DNA from: Oscillatoria salina IIICB1
GTDB lineage: Bacteria > Cyanobacteriota > Cyanobacteriia > Cyanobacteriales > SIO1D9
Length of the DNA stretch: 64,000 nt
Reading direction: 5' to 3'
Assembly: GCF_020144665.1 (NCBI RefSeq)
Contig: NZ_JAAHBQ010000013.1
Span: 18,126 to 82,125, forward strand
The notes beneath the pieces were generated by a model. It saw only the letters and a program-made list of their open reading frames with translations, searched no databases and had not been told where the DNA came from. Position 1 is the stretch's first letter, and every line of letters begins with the position of its first letter. Of this stretch, positions 44,561 to 52,766 are shown piece by piece. Both the position numbers and the translations under genes were made by a program.

Positions 44561-45163
44561 ATGATTGCTAGTCTCGAACTTCCTCCCATGACTCCCGAAG
44601 AATACCTAGAATGGGAAGAAAAACAACCAATTAAATACCAATATATCAAGGGCGAAGTTTACGCTATGACAGGGGGAACTCTGAGTCATAATTCTATCGC
44701 ACTTAACCTAGCTTCCGCCCTAAAAATTCACCTACGTCAAAAAGGATGTAAAGTATTCATAGCAGATGCCAAACTAGGCGTATCTCAACAAGGACCCTTT
44801 CATTATCCTGACATCATGGTAACGTGCGATCGCCGCGACCAAACCGCCCGTAAATTAGTTTATCATCCTTGTTTAATTATCGAAGTTCTTTCTCCTAGTA
44901 CCGAAGCATTCGACAGAGGTGACAAATTTAAACATTATCGTCGTATTAATACTTTAAAAGAATACGTTCTTATCGATCCAGAAACAATCAACATCGAATG
45001 TTACCGACTCAATGAAAACAACAAATGGGAACTTACTCCTTATACTGCTGATGACTTTACAGCAGAATTAGACTCAGAAATTCATTTGACTAGCGTAGAC
45101 TTTCACTGTCCAATTTCTTTGATTTACGAAGATGTAGAACTTCTGGAAAATAGCCCCGAATAA
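44561..45163 (+). CDS. Uma2-family (DUF820) putative nuclease
   Basis: 200 residues. The PD-(D/E)xK-like core reads FIADAKLGVSQQG, HYPDIMVTCD, LIIEVLSPSTEAFDRGDKFKHYRRI and EYVLIDPE. Uma2 proteins are very abundant in cyanobacteria, often many per genome, and their role is not settled; nuclease activity is inferred from the fold. It is a single gene between the thrS hairpin and a 630-bp AT-rich gap. Confidence 0.85.
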   Translation: MIASLELPPMTPEEYLEWEEKQPIKYQYIKGEVYAMTGGTLSHNSIALNLASALKIHLRQKGCKVFIADAKLGVSQQGPFHYPDIMVTCDRRDQTARKLVYHPCLIIEVLSPSTEAFDRGDKFKHYRRINTLKEYVLIDPETINIECYRLNENNKWELTPYTADDFTAELDSEIHLTSVDFHCPISLIYEDVELLENSPE

Positions 45164-45437
45164 TCATTCAAAGATAAATATTTCTAACAATTTTTTGACA
45201 GAAAAATATCTTAATTTGCCTTGACTATACTACATGAAATTATCTATAAACCTTACCTACAAAATCTCTACAGAATTTACATCTGTAGCATTTATTTAAT
45301 TAGGAACATAGGCTTAAAGTTAATAATAAGTTGCACTTAAATCTAGTAAGGGTATAGAAACTAAAATGTTTAACTCAATGAAATATCTAGATACAACTTC
45401 TTGTTCATTTAAACTTAAGTTATTCATTTAAACTTAC

Positions 45438-45464
45438 GTCATCCTGAGCGAAGCGAAGGATGAC
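45438..45464 (+). terminator. Palindromic REP-like element with T-run
   Basis: GTCATCCT pairs with AGGATGAC across an 11-nt loop GAGCGAAGCGA, followed by ATTTTT. This sequence type is dispersed in cyanobacterial genomes. It may end the Uma2 transcript. Confidence 0.5.
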
Positions 45465-45572
45465 ATTTTTCCACATTATCGTCTTCTAAGTATACTATCT
45501 TTGGACGTAACTTGGGATAATCTTTTAAATTATTATGATTAATTTATCAGTTTAAAATATTTAGTTGGATGC

Positions 45573-45783
45573 GAATATTTTATTTACTAAATTATCAATA
45601 ACTGACCAAATTTAAAATTATCAAATAGACTTATTTTTAATTATTATAAGCAAATTAGAAACAAAAAGTATTTAGGGTTATACGGCTATCTTCTTTCCTG
45701 ATAATCATTACAAAAAGCATTTGATTTTGTCCGAATCTCTTATTTGCTAAATTATCAATAACTAACTAAATTTAAAATTACTA
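45573..45783. repeat. Direct repeat of about 48 bp, 160 bp apart
   Basis: Copy one (about 45573-45620) and copy two (about 45733-45780) share CGAAT, TATTT(A/G)CTAAATTATCAATAACT and AAATTTAAAATTA words in the same order. They lie in the gene-free stretch 45164-45793, which is very AT-rich. No ORF is seen; it may be remnants of a duplication. Confidence 0.5.
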
Positions 45784-45793
45784 ATTCTTTTTT

Positions 45794-46192
45794 CTAACCA
45801 GATGATAACCGAATATTTTCTTCTAAAAAAATTGCTAATTCCGCCTTACTTATTGCTCCAGTAGCTACTTGAATAACCAAATTATAAGCATCTCCCGAAG
45901 CAAGATTAAGAGAATAACCATTTAAACCCAAAAAAACAACCATAACCGCAAAAGCAGTACGCTTATTTCCATCAACAAAAGGATGATTTTTCGCCAAATG
46001 AAACAAATAAGCCGCAGCTTGTTCGTGAATAGTTGGATGTAAAAGTTCGCCGAAAAAACTAGCTCGAGGTTGAGCAAGTGCAGACACTAATAAACCTTCA
46101 TCTCTAATCCCCGCAGTACCACCAAATATTTCAATTTGTTCTAAATGAATAGTGATAGCTAAAGAACGAGAAACAAAATTAGGATTCTGCAA
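45794..46192 (-). CDS. doc: Doc/Fic-family toxin
   Basis: 132 residues, the size of death-on-curing toxins. The Fic active-site loop is HPFVDGNKRTAF, with its catalytic His and the Gly-Asn-Lys-Arg that bind nucleotide. The conserved GGTAGIRDEGLLVSALAQPRASFFG near the start is the Doc signature. Doc phosphorylates elongation factor Tu. Its start overlaps by 14 bp the gene upstream, a likely antitoxin, as in type II systems. It sits at the edge of a repeat-rich, AT-rich gap, typical for mobile stability modules. Confidence 0.9.
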   Translation of the reverse strand: MQNPNFVSRSLAITIHLEQIEIFGGTAGIRDEGLLVSALAQPRASFFGELLHPTIHEQAAAYLFHLAKNHPFVDGNKRTAFAVMVVFLGLNGYSLNLASGDAYNLVIQVATGAISKAELAIFLEENIRLSSG

Positions 46193-46421
46193 GACGACGA
46201 TAAACCTCTTCCCAGTGTTTTTCCGTAGCCAAATAAACTCTTAATCCTTCAAAATCATCGGCTGTAAGTTTTATACCCAAATTTGCCATTTTCTCTTTAA
46301 TTAAATAAATACGCTCTTGAGTATTTTCACCAGACAAATTCATCAAATCCTCCTCATTTGTCATCTTTTCAGAATCAGACAAAGGAAAATCTTCTCGCGA
46401 TCGCGATTCCATCATCATCAA
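46179..46421 (-). CDS. Putative antitoxin of the Doc pair
   Basis: 80 residues by the longest frame; the run of four Met at the start and an internal Met20 (46364) make the start uncertain. The sequence is acidic and helical (TQERIYLIKEKMANLGIKLTADDFEGLRVYLATEKHWEEVYRRLAES) without a recognised Phd/YefM motif. Position and overlap with the toxin suggest an antitoxin. Its leader contains a HIP1 site. The function is inferred from context only. Confidence 0.6.
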   Translation of the reverse strand: MMMMESRSREDFPLSDSEKMTNEEDLMNLSGENTQERIYLIKEKMANLGIKLTADDFEGLRVYLATEKHWEEVYRRLAES

Positions 46422-46482
46422 TACGATAAACTAACTTCAGAAAATTATAACGAAATCAAACCCATCTTAGCGCCTCCCTTAG

Positions 46483-46558
46483 CGCCTACTCGAAACGAGA
46501 ACGGCTAACGCCGAATGCGCCTACTCTGCGAGAACGGCTCCGCCGAATGCGCGAGACA
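46483..46558. repeat. GAGAACGGCT...GCCGAATGCGC dispersed repeat, two copies
   Basis: The word GAGAACGGCT(aac or cc)GCCGAATGCGC occurs twice here, separated by CTACTCTGC. A third copy lies inverted at 51399-51459. Each copy can form a GGC/GCC hairpin. The element lies between the toxin-antitoxin pair and the SUI1 gene. Confidence 0.6.
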
Positions 46559-46567
46559 AAAAAACAA

Positions 46568-46924
46568 TCAGCCGCCACTAATCTTAACCTTATAACCCAA
46601 CTTAGTTAAAATATCGAGAATTTTCTGCTTATGTTCCCCTTGAATTTCAATAGTATTTTCCTTAACAGTACCGCCACTACCACACTGAGTTTTTAACTGT
46701 TTAACCAATTTAGCCAAAGTTTCCGGCTTACTTTGAAAACCCGTAACCACAGTAACAACTTTACCTTTACGTCCAGACTTAGTAGCTTGAACCCGCAAAT
46801 CTTGTTGATTTGGTGGCAATTCGGGAACTGCTCTCTCAAAAGCAGCAGAATTATCTGGAGTACCGAATTCTTGGTAAACCGCCCGGTTTTTCTTATTTTG
46901 GTTAGAGTTACGCTTTGCAGACAT
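46568..46924 (-). CDS. SUI1/eIF1-like translation factor (YciH type)
   Basis: 118 residues. The SUI1 domain is complete: LRVQATKSGRKGKVVTVVTGF, LAKLVKQLKTQCGSGGTVKE, IEIQGEHKQKILDILTKLGYKVK. Bacterial homologues influence start-codon selection. The N-terminal 45 residues are variable and basic. It is a single gene, divergent from trpB with about 90 bp between. Confidence 0.93.
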   Translation of the reverse strand: MSAKRNSNQNKKNRAVYQEFGTPDNSAAFERAVPELPPNQQDLRVQATKSGRKGKVVTVVTGFQSKPETLAKLVKQLKTQCGSGGTVKENTIEIQGEHKQKILDILTKLGYKVKISGG

Positions 46925-47017
46925 AATTAACTATCTAATCGGCTAATCGCTGGTTTTTATCCGAAGACAACCTCAAATTCTATAATAGAGACTTGTTAGT
47001 AATATTTGACTCTAACC

Positions 47018-48259
47018 GTGACCAAAACTCCCATTTCTCCATCTACTCAAACCCAACAACCAGACACTTTCGGACGCTTTGGTGTCTTTGGCGGTAAATA
47101 CGTCCCCGAAACGCTAATGCCTGCTCTAAGCGAGTTAGAAGCAGCTTATGCTCAATATTGTAACGATCGCGATTTCCAGGCGGAATTACAAGGGCTACTT
47201 GCCGATTATGTGGGACGACCTAGCCCATTATATTTCGCCGAACGTCTCTCGGCTCACTACGCGCAACCTGATGGGACAACGCCACAAATTTATCTCAAGC
47301 GCGAAGATTTAAACCACACTGGCGCTCATAAAATTAATAATGCCTTGGCTCAAGTTCTCCTGGCGAAGCGGATGGGTAAACAGCGTATTATTGCGGAAAC
47401 AGGCGCAGGTCAACATGGAGTAGCGACGGCAACAGTTTGCGCTCGTTTTGGTTTAGAATGCGTAATCTATATGGGCGTACATGATATGGAACGCCAAGCT
47501 TTAAATGTGTTTCGGATGCGATTGATGGGCGCAACGGTTCAGCCTGTGGAAGCGGGAACTGGTACGCTGAAAGATGCTACTTCTGAAGCAATTCGCGATT
47601 GGGTGACGAATGTGGAAAATACTCACTATATTCTCGGTTCGGTAGCTGGACCTCATCCTTATCCGCAGATTGTGCGCGATTTTCAAGCAATAATTGGTGT
47701 GGAAACTCGCCAGCAATGTCAAGAAAAGTGGGGCGGTTTACCTGATATTCTTCTTGCTTGCGTTGGTGGTGGTTCTAATGCGATGGGTTTGTTTCACGAG
47801 TTTGTGAAGGACTCTGGGGTACGGATGATTGGTGTTGAAGCCGCAGGTGAGGGTGCGGAGACTGATAAACACGCGGCGACGTTAACTAAAGGTCGTCCGG
47901 GGGTTTTGCACGGGGCGATGAGCTATTTGTTGCAAGATGAAGAAGGTCAACCCATAGAAGCGCATTCAATTAGTGCTGGCTTGGATTATCCGGGGGTTGG
48001 ACCAGAACATAGTTATCTTAAAGATAGTGGTCGGGCAGAGTATTACAGTGTAACTGATTCTGAGGCGATCGCCGCTTTACAATTACTCTCTGAGTTGGAA
48101 GGAATTATTCCGGCTTTGGAAACTGCTCATGCTCTTGCTTATCTGGAAAAACTGTGTCCTCAACTAAGTGGCAGTCCAAAAATTGTCCTTAATTGTTCCG
48201 GAAGGGGGGATAAGGATGTGCAGACTGTGGCTAAGTACCTCGAATCTCAACAACAATAA
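47018..48259 (+). CDS. trpB: Tryptophan synthase beta chain
   Basis: 413 residues from GTG 47018; a TTG at 47006 would add four residues. TrpB makes tryptophan from indole and serine with PLP. Conserved features include [17 protein letters not shown], the PLP Lys in [25 protein letters not shown], and the phosphate-binding [10 protein letters not shown]. trpA is not adjacent, so the gene is dispersed from the rest of the pathway. The CAP-lipoprotein gene starts at the stop codon (TAATG, 1-bp overlap). Confidence 0.97.
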   Translation: MTKTPISPSTQTQQPDTFGRFGVFGGKYVPETLMPALSELEAAYAQYCNDRDFQAELQGLLADYVGRPSPLYFAERLSAHYAQPDGTTPQIYLKREDLNHTGAHKINNALAQVLLAKRMGKQRIIAETGAGQHGVATATVCARFGLECVIYMGVHDMERQALNVFRMRLMGATVQPVEAGTGTLKDATSEAIRDWVTNVENTHYILGSVAGPHPYPQIVRDFQAIIGVETRQQCQEKWGGLPDILLACVGGGSNAMGLFHEFVKDSGVRMIGVEAAGEGAETDKHAATLTKGRPGVLHGAMSYLLQDEEGQPIEAHSISAGLDYPGVGPEHSYLKDSGRAEYYSVTDSEAIAALQLLSELEGIIPALETAHALAYLEKLCPQLSGSPKIVLNCSGRGDKDVQTVAKYLESQQQ

Positions 48260-48795
48260 TGGTCAAAAGGTTTACATTTCTCGGTATAACTGTGCTTGTC
48301 GGTGGGTTGGCTGGCTGTAGTTCTTACGAACAAGTTTCGTCAGTTCCTTCACCGAATTCTGCTCCTGCTACTCCCACAACGACGCAAAGCGCTGCGGTGG
48401 GTTCTTTAAGCGCTTTGGAGCAAGCAATTCATCAGCAGGTGAATCAATATCGGATCTCGAAAGGTTTACCTGCTTTAGAGTTAGATGCTCGTATTAGCGA
48501 ACAATCTCGCTTGCATAGTGAAGCAATGGCGCAGGGTAAGGTTCCTTTTTCTCATCAAGGCTTTGAAGGACGGGTAAAAGCTGTGGAAAGAGCAATTCCT
48601 TATCGTGCTGCGGCGGAAAATGTCGCTTATAACCAAGGTTATCAAGATCCGGCGACTCAGGCTGTGCAGGGTTGGATACAAAGCGACGGACATCGGAAAA
48701 ATATGGAAGGAGATTTCGATGTCAGTGGTATTGGAGTGGCGCAGAATGCTCGGGGGGAATATTATTTCACTCAGGTGTTTATTAAACGGCGATAG
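48259..48795 (+). CDS. CAP-domain (SCP/PR1) lipoprotein
   Basis: 178 residues. The N-terminus [22 protein letters not shown] has a lipobox at Cys20. A Pro/Thr/Ser-rich linker leads to a CAP domain: HQQVNQYRISKGLPALELD, LHSEAMAQGKVPFSHQGFEGR, AAENVAYNQG and GWIQSDGHRKNM. The two histidines and two glutamates of the CAP cavity are present. Bacterial members are extracytoplasmic and mostly uncharacterised. It overlaps trpB by 1 bp and precedes RNase D by 12 bp, so the three genes form one transcript. Confidence 0.9.
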   Translation: MVKRFTFLGITVLVGGLAGCSSYEQVSSVPSPNSAPATPTTTQSAAVGSLSALEQAIHQQVNQYRISKGLPALELDARISEQSRLHSEAMAQGKVPFSHQGFEGRVKAVERAIPYRAAAENVAYNQGYQDPATQAVQGWIQSDGHRKNMEGDFDVSGIGVAQNARGEYYFTQVFIKRR

Positions 48796-48807
48796 GTCTT
48801 TTTGAGG

Positions 48808-49437
48808 ATGGAATTAGAAAACTTTCAGGTGTGCGATCGCGATCTTGATGATACTACTCTTTCGCTTTATCTCGAAGCTGATGCTTTGGCAGTGGATACC
48901 GAAACAATGGGTTTAAATCCCCTGCGCGATCGCCTTTGTTTAATTCAGATTTGCGATCCTACAGGTTATGTTACCGCAATCCGTGTCGCTAAAGGACAAA
49001 ACAGCGCCCCTAATTTACATAAGCTGATGGAAGTAGAAAATATTACGAAAGTCTTCCATTTTGCTCGTTTTGACCTCGCCCAACTTCAGCATACTTTGGG
49101 GATTTTGACAACCCCAGTTTTTTGTACTAAAATTGCCAGTAAACTGGCTCGAACCTACACTGCTAGTCACGGTTTGAAGGCTTTGGTACAAGAATTAACC
49201 GCCGTGGAATTAGATAAAACTTCCCAAAGTTCAGATTGGGGCAATGCGGCTAACCTTTCGGAGGCACAATTGAGTTATGCTGCTAATGATGTTCGTTACT
49301 TGTTGGAGATACAGCAAAAACTGACGGTAATGCTCAAGCGAGAGGGACGTTGGGAATTAGCGCAAAAATGTATGCAGTCTCTACCCATTTTTGTCGAGTT
49401 AGATTTGCTGCAATTCAAAGATATTTTTGAACATTGA
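48808..49437 (+). CDS. Ribonuclease D-type 3'-5' exonuclease
   Basis: 210 residues from ATG 48808 (a TTG at 48802 is possible). DEDDy exonuclease motifs: Exo I AVDTETMGL, Exo II HFARFDLAQL, Exo III LSYAANDVRYLL with its Tyr. It lacks the HRDC domains of E. coli RNase D, as usual in cyanobacteria. It probably trims tRNA or other structured RNA. It is last in the trpB-CAP-rnd transcript and is convergent with an aldo/keto reductase gene, with 3 bp between stops. Confidence 0.9.
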   Translation: MELENFQVCDRDLDDTTLSLYLEADALAVDTETMGLNPLRDRLCLIQICDPTGYVTAIRVAKGQNSAPNLHKLMEVENITKVFHFARFDLAQLQHTLGILTTPVFCTKIASKLARTYTASHGLKALVQELTAVELDKTSQSSDWGNAANLSEAQLSYAANDVRYLLEIQQKLTVMLKREGRWELAQKCMQSLPIFVELDLLQFKDIFEH

Positions 49438-49440
49438 AAA

Positions 49441-50622
49441 TTATTGTTGAGAAAGACGTTTGACGTTTTTATCTCTCAACAAGCGATCGCACTCGGCTAA
49501 ATATTCTGGTATTCTTTCAGCATGGGGACTGTTCGCGAGACATTCACTTAAATCTAGTTTCTCTAGGTTATCTGCTTTTTGTCCCGGAAACCAATGTCCG
49601 CCGTTACCAAGCATATTGTAGCGGGCTTTGCCGTATTCGAGCATGTCGTAGGCTAAGGCTAGGTTTCTCAGCCACAAAATTGTCGGAATATTGACGTTTC
49701 CTGGGGTTTCTTCGGGGGAAGGTAAACCTTGCTGCCAAGTATGATACCAATTTTCGCCGAGAGTGGCGATCGCCGTTTCTTCCAATCTCTCTAAAATTGC
49801 TGGTAAGATTTCTTCGGCTTTGTTTAATAATGGCAAAACTTTTAAATGTTCGTCAAAATCTGCTGGTTTTGCTGCACCTAAACTTAGGGTATGCACTTGC
49901 GGATGACTCAGACAAAATAAGTCATTGAATACCATCGGACTCAGTGGTTTACACAATTCTACCAACTTTTCGGGCGGATTATAAAGATGTCCGCCTTTGT
50001 CGGAAGGACTAATAATAAATACTCCCATATCATGACGGTTTGCTGCTTCAATTGCCGCCCAATTATTTTGGAAAATATAATACCAATGTAGATTAACATA
50101 ATCGAATTCATTTGTCGAAATTGTCTTAACAATTACGTCTGTTGCTCCGTGAGTCGAAAAGCCCACAAAGCGAACTTTTCCTTCTCTCTGTAACTGTCTT
50201 ACTACTTCCATACAGCCACCAGGTTTAACTGTATAATCTAATAATTCCGCCGTATTAATTCCATGAATTCCGAGTAAATCAATATAGTCGAGTTTCAGTA
50301 AATTGAAAGACTTGTCAAAGGTTTGGCGAAACTTTTTCGGGTCTTCATTAGGAGCAATTTTTGTTTGAATAATCAACTTTTCTCTCGCAAAATGAGGCAA
50401 AATTCTCCCTAATTGTAACTCAGAAGTTCCATAACCTCTAGCTGTTTCAATGTGATTAATTCCTACCTCTAAAGCGCGATTAATTGTCGCTTCTAAATTA
50501 CGCTGATTTTTCTGAGGAATTGTCCAGCGAGGGACATCCTTCCATTTAAACTGATAGCGCATTCCCCCACAAGAGAAAACAGGTATTTGTAATTCTGTGC
50601 GACCAAATCTGCGATATTCCAT
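49441..50622 (-). CDS. Aldo/keto reductase
   Basis: 393 residues. AKR barrel: MEYRRFGRTELQIPVFSCGGMRY, HIETARGYGTSELQLG (catalytic Asp replaced by Thr-Ala-Arg-Gly-Tyr region, with Tyr kept), and LGIHGIN in place of the usual DLYLIH-type strand. It belongs to the COG1453-like branch with a C-terminal helical extension; the ferredoxin-like Cys cluster of some members is not present. The substrate is unknown. It lies next to the tandem repeat region. Confidence 0.87.
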   Translation of the reverse strand: MEYRRFGRTELQIPVFSCGGMRYQFKWKDVPRWTIPQKNQRNLEATINRALEVGINHIETARGYGTSELQLGRILPHFAREKLIIQTKIAPNEDPKKFRQTFDKSFNLLKLDYIDLLGIHGINTAELLDYTVKPGGCMEVVRQLQREGKVRFVGFSTHGATDVIVKTISTNEFDYVNLHWYYIFQNNWAAIEAANRHDMGVFIISPSDKGGHLYNPPEKLVELCKPLSPMVFNDLFCLSHPQVHTLSLGAAKPADFDEHLKVLPLLNKAEEILPAILERLEETAIATLGENWYHTWQQGLPSPEETPGNVNIPTILWLRNLALAYDMLEYGKARYNMLGNGGHWFPGQKADNLEKLDLSECLANSPHAERIPEYLAECDRLLRDKNVKRLSQQ

Positions 50623-50760
50623 TATTATACTCTGTTACTCAGGTTAATATTACTAAGCTATGTTAGCAAACTCTTTAGATAATTTAGCGCGATCGCTGCG
50701 GACTCAGCAACTTATATTATCATTCTCCCCTTTTTTAACAGTAGGGGACAACCTCTCCCC

Positions 50761-51388
50761 CAACCTCTCTCCTTTTAGTAGAGGGGAAATTTTTGATAAT
50801 TATTGATAGCTGAAAAATCTTAATTTCTCCACCTTCGCTAGTAGGGAAGGGGGTTGGGGGGATTAGGTTAAGTAATTCTCAGGAGCGGTTGTCTAAAGCG
50901 GAGTCAGATAACTTGAAAAAACAACCTCTCTCCTTTTAGTAGAGGGGAAATTTTTGATAATTATTGATAGCTGAAAAACTTTAATTTCTCCACCTTCGCT
51001 AGTAGGGAAGGGGGTTGGGGGTTAGGTTAAGTAATTCTCAGGAGCGGTTGTCTAAAGCGGAGTCAGATAACTTGAAAAAACAACCTCTCTCCTTTTAGTA
51101 GAGGGGAGAATTTTGATAATTATTGATAGCTGAAAAATCTTAATTTCTCCACCTTCGCTAGTAGGGAAGGGGGTTGGGGATTAGGTTAAGTAATTCTCAG
51201 GAGCGGTTGTTTAAAGCAGAGTCAGATAACTTGAAAAACCCACCTCTCTCCTTTTAGGAGAGGGGAAAATTTTGATAATTATTGATAGCTGAAAAACTTT
51301 AATTTCTCCACCTTCGCTAGTAGGGAAGGGGGTTGGGGATTAGGTTAAGTAATTCTCAGGAGCGGTTGTTTAAAGCAGAGTCAGATAA
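50761..51388. repeat. Four tandem copies of a 159-161 bp repeat
   Basis: Copies start at 50761, 50922, 51081 and 51240. Each begins (C)AACCTCTCTCCTTTTAG and contains TTGATAATTATTGATAGC, CCACCTTCGCTAGTAGGG, GGGGGTTGGGG and CTCAGGAGCGGTTGT. CTCTCTCC and GGGTTGGGG parts can pair within one unit. A decayed half-copy seems to precede at about 50727. No reading frame runs through it. It fills most of the gene-free stretch 50623-51487. Confidence 0.9.
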
Positions 51389-51398
51389 TTATTTTTTC

Positions 51399-51459
51399 TC
51401 GCGCATTCGGCGAAGCCGTTCTCGCTTCTCCTACGGAGACGCTACGCGAACGAGTAGAC
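51399..51459. repeat. GAGAACGGCT repeat, inverted copy
   Basis: CTCGCGCATTCGGCGAAGCC followed by GTTCTCGCTTCTCCTACGG is the reverse complement of the element at 46483-46558, with a further GTAGCGTCTCCG segment. It sits between the tandem array and pyrD. Confidence 0.6.
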
Positions 51460-51487
51460 GCAAAGACGGCAAAAACGAAGTTGGTTT

Positions 51488-52645
51488 TTAATTTTTGGTG
51501 GTGTTACTGATACCTATGGCTTGAGAAATTGAATCTAGATTATGCTTTTCTAGTTGCTGTAATAAGCCAGACAAAATGCGTTTTACTATCCAGGGACCTT
51601 CGTAAACTAAACCTGTGTAAATTTGGACTAAACTTGCACCAGCAGCAATTTTTTCCCAAGCATCTTCGGGGGTAAAAATGCCGCCTACGCCAATTATAGG
51701 TAACTTTCCGTTAGTTTGTTGGAAAATAAAGCGAATAACTTCTGTGGAGCGTTTTTGTAAAGGTAAACCGCTAATTCCACCTGCTTCTTCGGTGACAGGT
51801 TTTCCAGTTTTGGTAATAATTTGAGTTTGCAAGATATCGCGGCGAATAGTCGTATTTGTAGCAATAATTCCTGCTAAATTATAAACTTGGGCGAGGTCAA
51901 TTACATCGGCGATCGCTTCCCACTCCAAATCGGGGGCAATCTTGACAAGAATCGGTTTTTGTGCTTGATTTTCTTGTTGGAGAGTATCGAGAATCAGACG
52001 TAACTGAGCGGGATCTTGGAGCGATCGCAACCCTGGAGTATTCGGCGAACTCACATTAACCACAAAGTAGTCGCCGAAATTTTGGAGAAGCTGAAAACTT
52101 TCGCGATAATCATTCGCAGCATCCCCTAGAGGTGTTACCTTAGACTTACCGAGGTTAATTCCCCAAGGTAAATGGGCAGAATCTCGCTGACTTAAACTCT
52201 CAGCCAGAGCCGAGCTACCTTGATTGTTAAACCCCATGCGATTGAGTACCGCTTTGTCTTCTAGCAAGCGAAACAAGCGCGGACGGGGATTTCCTGGTTG
52301 AGGATGCCATGTCACCGTCCCTAATTCAGCAAAACCAAAGCCTAAAGACCCCCAAATACCAGCAGCTACGCCATCCTTATCAAATCCGGCTGCAAGTCCC
52401 ATAGGATTAGGGAAATTAATTCCCCACACAGTTTGTTCCAAACGGCGATCGCTCACACAACAAGATTGCTCTAACTGACTTAGCAGCAAACTGGTTCCAG
52501 GACTTTTTTTAGTTCTTTCCAGCCAGCTTAACAAACGCAAACTATTGTGATGTAACCATTCCGGATCTGCCTTCAAACCAGAAAACAAGATCGGACGAAT
52601 TGTAGCTTGGTAAATATCCACAGGAGTTAAGGGGGTGAGACTCAA
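51488..52645 (-). CDS. pyrD: Dihydroorotate dehydrogenase (quinone, class 2)
   Basis: 385 residues. It oxidises dihydroorotate to orotate with FMN, passing electrons to quinone. The N-terminal extension (about 1-70) is the membrane-docking helix pair of class 2 enzymes. Core: [59 protein letters not shown] with the catalytic Ser, and [15 protein letters not shown]. It is divergent from the GAF gene with 121 bp between starts. Confidence 0.97.
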   Translation of the reverse strand: MSLTPLTPVDIYQATIRPILFSGLKADPEWLHHNSLRLLSWLERTKKSPGTSLLLSQLEQSCCVSDRRLEQTVWGINFPNPMGLAAGFDKDGVAAGIWGSLGFGFAELGTVTWHPQPGNPRPRLFRLLEDKAVLNRMGFNNQGSSALAESLSQRDSAHLPWGINLGKSKVTPLGDAANDYRESFQLLQNFGDYFVVNVSSPNTPGLRSLQDPAQLRLILDTLQQENQAQKPILVKIAPDLEWEAIADVIDLAQVYNLAGIIATNTTIRRDILQTQIITKTGKPVTEEAGGISGLPLQKRSTEVIRFIFQQTNGKLPIIGVGGIFTPEDAWEKIAAGASLVQIYTGLVYEGPWIVKRILSGLLQQLEKHNLDSISQAIGISNTTKN

Positions 52646-52766
52646 CAGGCAAAAAAAGACTTCTTGCTCGATAATACAAGCAAACGTATTGTTGATTATT
52701 GATTATTTCCGTTAGTGAAACCAACAACTTGCTAGATTAATTAACTAGAGACGACAAACAACGAAA

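Noticed and set aside
50761..51388. CRISPR or coding tandem domains
   Set aside because: The 160-bp units contain no spacers and no frame runs across them.
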